Shown: positions 34,574 to 42,664 of the stretch, piece after piece
How the letters are laid out: every line of letters starts with the position of its first letter
How positions within the stretch are numbered: the stretch's first letter is position 1
Assembly (NCBI GenBank): GCA_944387495.1
Contig: CALXFD010000013.1
Location: 1 to 47,465 of the forward strand
DNA length: 47,465 nt
DNA from: an uncultured Clostridia bacterium
GTDB lineage: Bacteria; Bacillota; Clostridia; TANB77; CAG-508
Direction of reading: 5' to 3'
The notes under the pieces: generated by a model
What the model saw: only the letters and a program-made list of their open reading frames with translations
Told to the model about the DNA's origin: nothing
Databases searched by the model: none
Translations under genes and position numbers: made by a program

Positions 34574-35693
34574 ATGGATTTTTATATTGCTTTTGATAAG
34601 AATAGCAATACTGAATTTTTATTATATAGAGATATGATTCATAAAAATAAAACAGATGAATCAGATGAAATTTATTATTCTGAGCCTGTATTCAAATGCA
34701 AAGTTATGCCAATTGGAACATTTCTTTTGAATTTTTTAAATACAGATTTTAAGAGTAGGGAAATTCGGAAACTTTATTAGAAAATTTTGTTATGCATCTT
34801 TATATTATCCAAAACATCCTGAAAAAATAAAACCTGGAATTAATTTTATTGGTCTTGAACTAAATGAAAAAGATTATTTTTTAGGATTATTCGAACTTAT
34901 GCGTTCTGAAGAAGAACATTTTATTAATGTTCAAAATATATTTTTAAAACATCTAAACTTACCTTATGATAAAACAATTGTAGATGAAATTGAAGAAGAT
35001 TATGAAGATATTCCTGCTACTCCTGAAGAAATAGAATTTGATAAACAGTGGGAAGAATATTTTGAACAAAAAAGTACTTTAGCACAAAAAAGACTTGATT
35101 TATTTAAGAAAAAATATCCAAGGTTATATGAGGAATATGAAAAACGACATTATAATCGTTTACAAAACTATAATGCAGAAAATGATATTATTGAAATTTC
35201 TGGATTAATAAATAGTTTAGCATTAGACTTTACTTTTGGTGCATATTATTTATGTGGGTATAATTTACCTTTGTATAATATACCATATTGTTTTTGCAGT
35301 TCTGATATTATAAGTATTTTAGCAATTGAATTTAAAGAGTTTGTATCTGCTAAACGCCATGTAATTAAGCAATGTAAAAATTGCAGAAGGTATTTTATTC
35401 CAGAAAATTTAAGGGATATTAAATATTGTAATAATATTTTTAAGGATGACAAAACTTGTAAAGAATTAGGAAAACAAATAAGTTATAAAAAATCATTAAA
35501 AAACGATAAGTTACTTGATATGTATAGAAAAAGATATCTTTCTTTGGCTAGTTCTGTTTCTCATTATGGTACTGAAAAAGCAATTGAAAGGTTTGAAAAT
35601 TATAAAAAAGATGGAGCTGTTATGAAAAAGAAATATTTAGATAAGGAAATTAGTGCGAAAGAGTTTGAAAAGTGGATTGAAAATACAAAATAA
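34574..35693 (+). pseudogene. DUF6076-like zinc-binding protein, frameshifted
   Basis: Two frames of one gene. The first 60 or so residues (MDFYIAFDKNSNTEF... FLLNFLNTD) stop at 34780; the rest (VGKFGNFIRKFCYASLYYPK, then from 34899 onward) is in the next frame. Dropping one T from the T4 run near 34751-34754 joins them into about 372 residues. The C-terminal region has HVIKQCKNCRRYFIPENLRD, then CNNIF...KTC, a zinc ribbon before a helical tail, as in DUF6076/CGNR-like proteins of mobile elements. The ribosome site is TAGGAG. Confidence 0.55.
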
Positions 35694-35721
35694 TAAATTT
35701 AATTGTCGGGAGGAAAATATA

Positions 35722-36348
35722 ATGAATAGAACTTTAATTTTTGATTTAGATGGAACATTATGGGACACAACTGAACAAGTCACAATAGTTTGGAATAATG
35801 TAGCAAAAAAATATAATATAGATATAGAAAATTTTTCTATTAAAAGTATTATGGGACTAACTACTTCTGAAATTATATCGAAATTATTTGATAATAATAG
35901 TGAAATAGGTAGGTCATTTATAAATGAATGTCAGAAATCAGAAAATGAATATTTATCTATGTATGGTGGAAATATATATATTAATACTATCTCTACTATA
36001 AAAAAACTAGCTAAAAAATTTGATTTATATATTGTAAGCAATTGTCAAGATGGGTACATTCAATCTTTTTTAAATTTCTATGATTTAAAAAAATTTTTTA
36101 AAGATTATGAATGTTCTGGTAAGACAAATCTTGCAAAAGTGGATAATCTCAAACTACTTATGAAAAGAAATAATATAGACCATTCTATTTATATAGGCGA
36201 TACTGAAAAAGATTACTGCTCTGCTATTAATTCAAATAATAAATTCATATGGGCTACTTATGGTTTTGGAGTATGCAAAAATTATGATTATTCTATAAAT
36301 GATATTTCAGAATTATTGACTATTTTGCAAAATAAGAACCTAACCTGA
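35722..36348 (+). CDS. HAD-superfamily phosphatase
   Basis: 208 residues. HAD motif I FDLDGTLWDT at the N-terminus, motif II LYIVSNCQDG, motif III lysine in CSGKTNLAKV and motif IV YIGDTEKDY. The small alpha-helical cap after motif I fits phosphoglycolate-phosphatase-like enzymes acting on small phosphorylated metabolites. Start ATG 35722 with GGGAGG. It is on the opposite strand to the sugar operon and follows the DUF6076-like gene by 28 bases. Confidence 0.8.
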   Translation: MNRTLIFDLDGTLWDTTEQVTIVWNNVAKKYNIDIENFSIKSIMGLTTSEIISKLFDNNSEIGRSFINECQKSENEYLSMYGGNIYINTISTIKKLAKKFDLYIVSNCQDGYIQSFLNFYDLKKFFKDYECSGKTNLAKVDNLKLLMKRNNIDHSIYIGDTEKDYCSAINSNNKFIWATYGFGVCKNYDYSINDISELLTILQNKNLT

Positions 36349-36402
36349 CATAGTAATCAAGGATTACAATTTAAGTAACCAAGAACATTGTCTATAACAA
36401 TA

Positions 36403-36445
36403 AAAAAGTAATATCTATTATATGTAATATAGTATCACTTTTTTT
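36403..36445. terminator. Bidirectional terminator between HAD and Nudix genes
   Basis: AAAAAGTAATA (36403-36413) against TATCACTTTTT (36433-36443), one mismatch, with further pairing inside and T-rich flanks. Confidence 0.65.
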
Positions 36446-36451
36446 ATCTCT

Positions 36452-36943
36452 TTATTTTTTATTTAAAAATTCCAAACAGTATTCAAAAAACTCGGCATGA
36501 CTATCTGAGAATTTTTTAGCCTCAATTAACTTATTAATTTCTTCTATTGATGCCCATTTTACATCTTCCACTTCTTCTTTTTGCATTACTACATTATTAA
36601 TGTCAACATTAGCTTTTAAATAATATAAATCTACAAAATCATCTTTTGTTTTTATTGTTTTAAATAATATAATTTTTTTATCTACTAAATCTAATCCTAA
36701 TTCTTCTCTTATTTCAGTAAAAATTCCTTGTTTGCTAGTTTCTCCAGATACTGGATGTCCACCTGTGGTAGACCACTTTCCATCTTTCTTTAAAACTCTT
36801 TTTTGTATTAAAAAATCTCCTTCATCATTTTGAATCCATACTACTACAGTAATATAATATCTTCCTTCTGGAACTTTCTCTCCTTTAAAAATTGTTTCAC
36901 CAGTAAGTTTTTTATTTTCATCATATAAATCTCTTTTCTCCAT
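36452..36943 (-). CDS. Nudix hydrolase in the glycosyltransferase operon
   Basis: 163 residues. Nudix box GHPVSGETSKQGIFTEIREE with LGLDL after it; the residues before it are FLIQKRVLKKDGKWSTTG. The subfamily resembles IDI/YfcD-type Nudix proteins. Last gene of the minus-strand operon that starts at 41903. Likely removes or activates a nucleotide-linked metabolite of that pathway. Confidence 0.8.
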   Translation of the reverse strand: MEKRDLYDENKKLTGETIFKGEKVPEGRYYITVVVWIQNDEGDFLIQKRVLKKDGKWSTTGGHPVSGETSKQGIFTEIREELGLDLVDKKIILFKTIKTKDDFVDLYYLKANVDINNVVMQKEEVEDVKWASIEEINKLIEAKKFSDSHAEFFEYCLEFLNKK

Positions 36944-36965
36944 TTTCTTATTCTTCTCCTTTTTA

Positions 36966-38108
36966 TCAAATCATTAAATCAAAATAATTTTTAGCAAAAG
37001 TATTTAGATTATATTTCTTACTCCATTTATCGTTAGGTAGATTCCTTTCTTCATATTTTTTACTAATTATTAGTTCTTGTAATCTGTTTTTCAATTCAAC
37101 TGCTGAATTATCAAAAATTTGAACATTATTATTGCCTTTTGCTATTTCTCTAAAAGTAGGTATATTATTTAGTATGGTAGGTATACCTAGAGATAAAGAT
37201 TCTAGTGCCGAATATCCAAAACTTTCTGATTTGCTTGGTAATACTGTTAAATCAGCAATTTTATATGCTTCGGACATTTTATCGAATCGAATTATTTTTA
37301 TATCTAAATTATTATTTTTTGCTTTGTCTTGAAGTTCTTGAACAAATTTAATGTATTGCTTATCTAAGCCAGTAAATACAATTTCTATTTTATCTTTTAT
37401 ATCATTTTCTAATAAGCAACATGCTTCAATAACAAGCATTGGTTGCTTTTGCATAGGCTCTAATCTACTTGGTACAACTATTCTTATTTTTTCTCTATTT
37501 AAATTATATTTTTGGGTAATATCATCTTTACTATCCTTAGTATATAACCTGTTTACATCTATGGCATGTGGAATGTATTTTATTCCACCCTCTGTTAATT
37601 TTTCATATTCTTCAGCATAATATTTTGATGGTGCTACAAATGTCGTAAGTTCATTATTTTTATATTTCTTCATTAATTCTAGCATTTTTACAAATGATTT
37701 TTTACCCCAAGCCAATTCATACTCAAACGGATTTGTATGTATTGTAAATATTCTTTTTTTCCCTTTCCATGCTTGTAAAAAAAGTTGTGAATTCAAATGG
37801 ATGCAATCATATTTTGAAACATCAATTTTATTTTCTATTTTTTTAGCCAATTCATTATATGATTCTTCAGTTTCAAAATTACCAAATGTATCTTGTATTA
37901 TATATTCATCAGCTTCTCCTTGCATTTCAAATAAGTTTATATTTATATAATTTATACCTTGTTCCTTATGGTTTTCTCCCGAAAACATATATACATCTAT
38001 TTCATTTCCTAACTCTTTTAGAGATTCAGCTAAGTCTATTACAAATCTTTCAGTTCCTCCAATTGACTTACCTGATATTGCCCAAGGATTTATTATGGCT
38101 ATTTTCAC
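36966..38108 (-). CDS. GT4-family glycosyltransferase
   Basis: 380 residues. N-terminal IAIINPWAISGKSIGGTERFVIDLAESL is the acceptor-domain glycine loop of GT-B enzymes. FVAPSKYYAEEYEKL, PHAIDVNRLY, VVPSRLEPMQKQPMLVIEA and the donor-site E-x7-E in SKSESFGYSALESL mark GT4. Cytoplasmic, retaining. The start is taken as the GTG at 38108 with AGGAG; it overlaps the upstream glycosyltransferase by 41 bases. With ManC upstream, GDP-mannose is a plausible donor. Confidence 0.83.
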   Translation of the reverse strand: MKIAIINPWAISGKSIGGTERFVIDLAESLKELGNEIDVYMFSGENHKEQGINYININLFEMQGEADEYIIQDTFGNFETEESYNELAKKIENKIDVSKYDCIHLNSQLFLQAWKGKKRIFTIHTNPFEYELAWGKKSFVKMLELMKKYKNNELTTFVAPSKYYAEEYEKLTEGGIKYIPHAIDVNRLYTKDSKDDITQKYNLNREKIRIVVPSRLEPMQKQPMLVIEACCLLENDIKDKIEIVFTGLDKQYIKFVQELQDKAKNNNLDIKIIRFDKMSEAYKIADLTVLPSKSESFGYSALESLSLGIPTILNNIPTFREIAKGNNNVQIFDNSAVELKNRLQELIISKKYEERNLPNDKWSKKYNLNTFAKNYFDLMI

Positions 38109-39222
38109 TTTTATTCTCCTCTCTATTTTCAATATACTGATTCTGGATTATTTCATCTGAAACTTTTATTTTTCTTTTAAACTTACTATTATCTTTATTT
38201 TCAATTTTATATCCTTTTTCAATAATTTTAGCATAGTTTTCTTGTGAATGCACTAAAGAATATTCATAAGCCCTTTTACTCATTTCTGCATATTCATCAA
38301 TAGATATATCCATCTTTTGTGCCTTTTTTCCTTTTGGAATAACATAGCCAATATTATTATTAAATACTGTTTCTGAAAAGTCTATCACATCCGAAACAAT
38401 TACAGGTTTGCCCCTTACTAGTCCATCAATTAATGAATTTGGAACATCTTTAACTATTCTTTTTTGTGGCACAAAGGCAACGAAATCTGAATTGTCAAAC
38501 AAATTAATTAATGTATCAGTATTATTATGAATATCTAATAGACTTACTCTATCCCAAACACCTAATTTTTTAGCCATTTGTTCAAATGCTTGTGTATCCT
38601 TATCTCTTAAAGGAATTGTTAATGAAAAATTAGTATTTTCTTTTAGTAGTTGTAAAAGATATTCTAAACCTCTTTCTCTAATTGCATCTCCTTCTTTATT
38701 ATTCCAACTAGCAAAAAGTATATTTATATTTGCTGGATTAAATTCTTTATTACTTCTTTTTCTTGGTATTTTTGATGGAGTAGGTGTTACCATAATTTTA
38801 TTTTCTTGAATACCATACTGTATTAATATTTCTTTATGTTTTTCTAATTCCACAAATACTCTTTTTAAATTCTTATATTTTTTTAAATGTTCTGCATATT
38901 TCTTGTTAGGTCTTCTATACATAGATACAAATAAAGGATTATCTGAAGAATTAAATAATATTCTTTTCCATACACTTGGTTCTTCTTCAAATACATGAAC
39001 AGTATCTTTTGAATTTTTCTTTACCTCTTTAATTGCCTTTAAAAAATATATAAATGGACGATATACATAAATATTATCCTGTTTATCTTGTTCTTGTAAT
39101 GGCTTTTGTCCCATAAATCTAGTTGCAGATATTATTTTACCATTATTTCTTTTTGAAATCAATTCCATCTGATTTGAAACTGCTTCTTTATATCTTACAA
39201 AGAAATCATTGATTATAATCAT
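38068..39222 (-). CDS. Second glycosyltransferase (GT-B fold)
   Basis: 384 residues. Less typical than its neighbour, but INILFASWNN, the RDKDTQAFEQMAKKLGVWDRVSLLD stretch and VPNSLIDGLVRGKPVIVSDV have the GT4 donor-domain organisation. The last ~40 residues are charged and poorly conserved. Acceptor unknown. Confidence 0.7.
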   Translation of the reverse strand: MIIINDFFVRYKEAVSNQMELISKRNNGKIISATRFMGQKPLQEQDKQDNIYVYRPFIYFLKAIKEVKKNSKDTVHVFEEEPSVWKRILFNSSDNPLFVSMYRRPNKKYAEHLKKYKNLKRVFVELEKHKEILIQYGIQENKIMVTPTPSKIPRKRSNKEFNPANINILFASWNNKEGDAIRERGLEYLLQLLKENTNFSLTIPLRDKDTQAFEQMAKKLGVWDRVSLLDIHNNTDTLINLFDNSDFVAFVPQKRIVKDVPNSLIDGLVRGKPVIVSDVIDFSETVFNNNIGYVIPKGKKAQKMDISIDEYAEMSKRAYEYSLVHSQENYAKIIEKGYKIENKDNSKFKRKIKVSDEIIQNQYIENREENKSENSHNKSLGNIR

Positions 39223-39234
39223 ATTTTCCTCCAG

Positions 39235-40227
39235 TTATACAATTTTTTTATCAAAAAATTTTTCTAATACTTCATTTATATATTTATCATTGTTAAAATA
39301 TTTATCTACTATTGTATATCTTCCATTTCTTGGTTTCAAATTTCTAGTACATCTCTGTATAATATCTTTATTAATTCCATAACTATATTGTTTGTCTAAA
39401 ACTTTCAGTTTATAAATTGAATTTATTATTTCATCTACTTGCCTTCCTTGTGCTATTGACATTATAATAATTCCTAAAGATACTGATATACCATGAGGTA
39501 TGTCAATCATACTTTCTAATTCTTTAGCAAATATATGCTCTGATCCACTTTCTGGTCTTCCTGTGCCATATAAATTAGTAATATAACCTGCTATTCCTAT
39601 ATATTCAAATAATTTGTTATTATTATTAATTATTTCTTCAAAAGATTTCTGCTGAATAAATTGCATTACTTCATTTAATAAATTTATCGACATATCATAT
39701 ATTTTCTTATCAATTTTCTCTTCAATATCTAAAGATGCTAACTTCCAGTCATATGAAGCCGTAAATATAGACAAAACATCTGCTAATCCGTACAGGTTTT
39801 CTGTTTCAGACATTTTTAATATACTATCATCTAGTATTATACAATCTGGCATTTTAGCTTCTAGTGTAGTTTTCTTTCCATTTTCTATCAATGCTACTTT
39901 ATTTGTAGCATATGAATTAGTTGAAAGCATTGAAGGAATACATATATATTCATTCTTCAATTTATGAGAAATATATTTTCCTATATCAATGGTACTTCCT
40001 CCACCAAAGGTAACTACTTTTTCTATTTTCTTAATCTCCTTCACTACTATATCTATATTTTCAATCTTTTTAGATATATCATGCCAATTAATTGTTTTTA
40101 CCTTATCGTTTTCAAATTTAATTTTATTAATTGATGTAGGTGAATATATAAATAATGTATTCTCGTCCAAATTATTTATATATTGTTTTACATTTCTTTT
40201 TATAGTTACATCCATAAAATAGTCCAT
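39235..40227 (-). CDS. Glycerol-1-phosphate-dehydrogenase-like metal-dependent dehydrogenase
   Basis: 330 residues. NAD-binding VVTFGGGSTIDIGKYI, then IPSMLSTNSYATNKVAL, metal ligands expected in GLADVLS (Asp), SGSEHIF (His) and IPHGISV (His). The ESGSEH segment is close to AraM/EgsA enzymes, which reduce dihydroxyacetone phosphate to sn-glycerol-1-phosphate. Dehydroquinate-synthase-like cyclases share the fold and cannot be excluded. It could supply a polyol phosphate to the glycosyltransferases. Confidence 0.7.
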   Translation of the reverse strand: MDYFMDVTIKRNVKQYINNLDENTLFIYSPTSINKIKFENDKVKTINWHDISKKIENIDIVVKEIKKIEKVVTFGGGSTIDIGKYISHKLKNEYICIPSMLSTNSYATNKVALIENGKKTTLEAKMPDCIILDDSILKMSETENLYGLADVLSIFTASYDWKLASLDIEEKIDKKIYDMSINLLNEVMQFIQQKSFEEIINNNNKLFEYIGIAGYITNLYGTGRPESGSEHIFAKELESMIDIPHGISVSLGIIIMSIAQGRQVDEIINSIYKLKVLDKQYSYGINKDIIQRCTRNLKPRNGRYTIVDKYFNNDKYINEVLEKFFDKKIV

Positions 40228-40239
40228 TATTAATTACCT

Positions 40240-41316
40240 CTATAAATATTTTTTATATTTTTCTTCTAGTTTTATTTTCTCTAGTATCTGTGGTAAATCA
40301 TTTATATTTTCTTTATTGCAAACAATACATACTTTGTTATCTTTTATTATATTAACATTTTCAAGACCTATTGTAATAAGTAACTCATTACTTTTGTTTA
40401 ATATATTTGTATTACTTGTTTCTTTCGCAAATATTAAATCTCCTATGATTATGTTGTTTTTTTTATCTTTTTCGTGAATCTCAAAAAAATCCTTTACACT
40501 TCCAATATCCATCCATTTAAAGTTCCCTCTTATCATTTTTACATTATTAGATTTTTCTAAGATGCCTTTGTCAATAGAAATATTTTCTACTTTACCATAT
40601 ATCTCTTTAATTATTTGTCGCTCCTCATTCGTATTAATAGAAATATATAATTTGTCTTTAAATTTATACATATCTAGTAAATATTTTTTGAAACTTTTTA
40701 ATATAGATTCTACTTTCCAAATAAACATTCCACTATTCCATACATAACAATTACTTTTTATATATTCTAACGCCTTCTCATACTTTGGTTTTTCTTTAAA
40801 CTCAATTACTGAATAATAATTTTTATTTTCACTATTATCATATTTAATATAACCAAATCCAGTAGCTGGATATGTAGGGGTTATTCCTATTGTAACTAAA
40901 TTTTCATTAAACATTGCTACTTCCATAGCTGTTATTATACTTTCTTGCAATTTATCTTTTTCTTCAATATAATGATCTGATGACAAGACTGTAATAATAC
41001 CATCACTCTTAATCTTTTTTATTTTTAATGTTGCATAAAATATACACATGGCTGTATTTTTTGATTCTGGTTCAGTAATAATATTTTCTCTTGGTATTCT
41101 GTTATCAATATACCTATAAGCCAAATCTGATTGTTGTTCATTAATAATTATAAAAATATTTTCGTAATCAAATATTTCTTCTATTCTTCGTATTGTCTCA
41201 TTTATCATTATTTCATTTCCATACAAATTTAAAAATTGTTTTGGCTTCTTCTCTGTACTAATTGGCCATAATCTAGTCCCTTTTCCTCCAGCTAAAATTA
41301 ATGCATATTTATTCAT
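40240..41316 (-). CDS. manC: Mannose-1-phosphate guanylyltransferase-like enzyme
   Basis: 358 residues. The nucleotidyltransferase signature LAGGKGTRLWPIST and KPKQFLNLYG is diagnostic, followed by LSSDHYIEE, GYIKYD, EFKEKP and a WNSGMFIW region. This is the GDP-mannose pyrophosphorylase domain without the fused isomerase, so it would make GDP-mannose (or a related GDP-sugar). Symbol by family. Confidence 0.83.
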   Translation of the reverse strand: MNKYALILAGGKGTRLWPISTEKKPKQFLNLYGNEIMINETIRRIEEIFDYENIFIIINEQQSDLAYRYIDNRIPRENIITEPESKNTAMCIFYATLKIKKIKSDGIITVLSSDHYIEEKDKLQESIITAMEVAMFNENLVTIGITPTYPATGFGYIKYDNSENKNYYSVIEFKEKPKYEKALEYIKSNCYVWNSGMFIWKVESILKSFKKYLLDMYKFKDKLYISINTNEERQIIKEIYGKVENISIDKGILEKSNNVKMIRGNFKWMDIGSVKDFFEIHEKDKKNNIIIGDLIFAKETSNTNILNKSNELLITIGLENVNIIKDNKVCIVCNKENINDLPQILEKIKLEEKYKKYL

Positions 41317-41318
41317 TT

Positions 41319-41903
41319 TTACCTTTCTTCATCCCCTTTAAGTTTTTCTAATAATCCTGTATATGTTTTATTGTCTTTTACTTTTACTCTTTTAATTATA
41401 GGTTGATATCCTTTTCTAATATAATCTTCTTCTACAAATTCTTCATACTTTGTTAAGATATTCAGTACTCTTTTAGCTTCTTCCTCATTATCTGACATAT
41501 GTATTAAATTATCAAAAAAATATCCATCAATCTTACTAGAGTATTCATCTCTTATCTGTTGCTTAAGTCTTCTTGCTTCTATACATTGACTGATTTCATT
41601 TTCTTCATTTATCTTATAAGTTGGATTATCAATTTTAACTATAAATACAATTGCCTTTGTATTATCTGTACTTTTCATATTTCTTATTTTTTCGTAAATA
41701 TATCCATCTTGAAATGCTTCACCATCACCATTATAACAGTCTAAAACAAATGAATCATATTTATTTTTTAAATCATATACTCTAACTTGAATTACATCCT
41801 GCATTATTGCGATTTTTAACATCATTTCTCTTGCATATTTATTTCCCATATTCCATAAAATCCCTACAGGATATATGGTTTCTTTTACATTACTTTTATA
41901 CAT
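41319..41903 (-). CDS. Uncharacterised first gene of the sugar operon
   Basis: 194 residues, soluble, mixed alpha/beta. I do not recognise the family. Notable pieces are YPVGILWNMGNKYAREMMLKIA, VIQVRVYDL, YNGDGEAFQDGYIYEKI and AIVFIVKIDNPTY; the layout could be a sugar- or nucleotide-binding enzyme. It begins behind a consensus promoter and is two bases from manC, so it probably takes part in the same pathway. Confidence 0.6.
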   Translation of the reverse strand: MYKSNVKETIYPVGILWNMGNKYAREMMLKIAIMQDVIQVRVYDLKNKYDSFVLDCYNGDGEAFQDGYIYEKIRNMKSTDNTKAIVFIVKIDNPTYKINEENEISQCIEARRLKQQIRDEYSSKIDGYFFDNLIHMSDNEEEAKRVLNILTKYEEFVEEDYIRKGYQPIIKRVKVKDNKTYTGLLEKLKGDEER

Positions 41904-41961
41904 ATTATTCTCCTATACATAAAAGATAAAATATTTAATGCAAATCCTTGCATACTTCTAT

Positions 41962-41990
41962 ATTTTACCATTTTATTCAGTTTATGTCAA
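41962..41990 (-). promoter_or_regulatory. Promoter of the element 2 sugar operon
   Basis: TTGACA (41985-41990), 17-base spacer TAAACTGAATAAAATGG, TAAAAT (41962-41967). The spacer ends and first bases match the element 1 radical SAM promoter. Confidence 0.75.
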
Positions 41991-42032
41991 CTTTCTTTGT
42001 GTACCTTTTTATCTTAAAATTAATACTATTAT

Positions 42033-42254
42033 TTATTTTTTCATAATCTTTTTTAACTCTTCTAAATATTCTCCCATTACATCTCTAAATTCTAATTCTA
42101 TTGTATCATTAGTTTTATTGTAGCAAATTTGCAATAAATCTAAATCTAGTAATGAATTATTATAAAAGCTAAATGTAATTTTATTGTCATTTATCAATCT
42201 GTTTAATAAATCTCTAAAAATATTCATATCTATTTCTTCATTTTTCATTTTCAT
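42033..42254 (-). CDS. Uncharacterised 73-residue protein
   Basis: Charged, with a central strand pair (KITFSFYNNSLLDLDLLQICY, ELEFRDVMGEYLEEL; the first spans one residue over twenty only if written whole, see residues 27-46). No motif recognised. AAGGTGAG precedes the ATG at 42254. Divergent from the Xre-type regulator. Confidence 0.45.
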   Translation of the reverse strand: MKMKNEEIDMNIFRDLLNRLINDNKITFSFYNNSLLDLDLLQICYNKTNDTIELEFRDVMGEYLEELKKIMKK

Positions 42255-42360
42255 TATTCTCACCTTATATAATTTTTTATTTTTACCCGCTGCTTAATGT
42301 CATAATATCACAAACTTAAGGATAAAATCAATATAAATTATAAAAAAGGTGGAATATATT

Positions 42361-42621
42361 ATGGCTGTTAGAAAATTAAATAATAATCTAAATGTTATTG
42401 GAGATAATCTAAGAAAATACCGAAAAGAAAAACACCTATCTCAAGCAGATTTAACTATGGAACTTAATCTACTTGGAATCAATCTTCATAAAAATGATAT
42501 TTATATGGTTGAAAACAATAAAAGAACAGTTAAAGATTATGAAATATGGGGTTTTATAAAAGTTTTAAATATAACTTTTGATGATTTATTTGCTGGGATA
42601 GAGAATAAGCTAGAAAATTAG
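42361..42621 (+). CDS. Xre-family helix-turn-helix regulator
   Basis: 86 residues. GDNLRKYRKEKHLSQADLTM and KNDIYMVENNKRTVKDYEIW form the Cro/C1-type HTH with its signature. The start at ATG 42361 has AGGTGG. It is divergent from the unknown small gene and convergent with mobA. Candidate regulator of element 2 transfer or recombination. Confidence 0.78.
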   Translation: MAVRKLNNNLNVIGDNLRKYRKEKHLSQADLTMELNLLGINLHKNDIYMVENNKRTVKDYEIWGFIKVLNITFDDLFAGIENKLEN

Positions 42622-42626
42622 ATTTT

Positions 42627-42661
42627 TACTCAAAAAATATAATTATAATACTTTTTGAGTA
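42627..42661. terminator. Bidirectional terminator between the regulator and mobA
   Basis: TACTCAAAAA (42627-42636) and TTTTTGAGTA (42652-42661), perfect 10-bp stem. Confidence 0.75.
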
Positions 42662-42664
42662 TTC

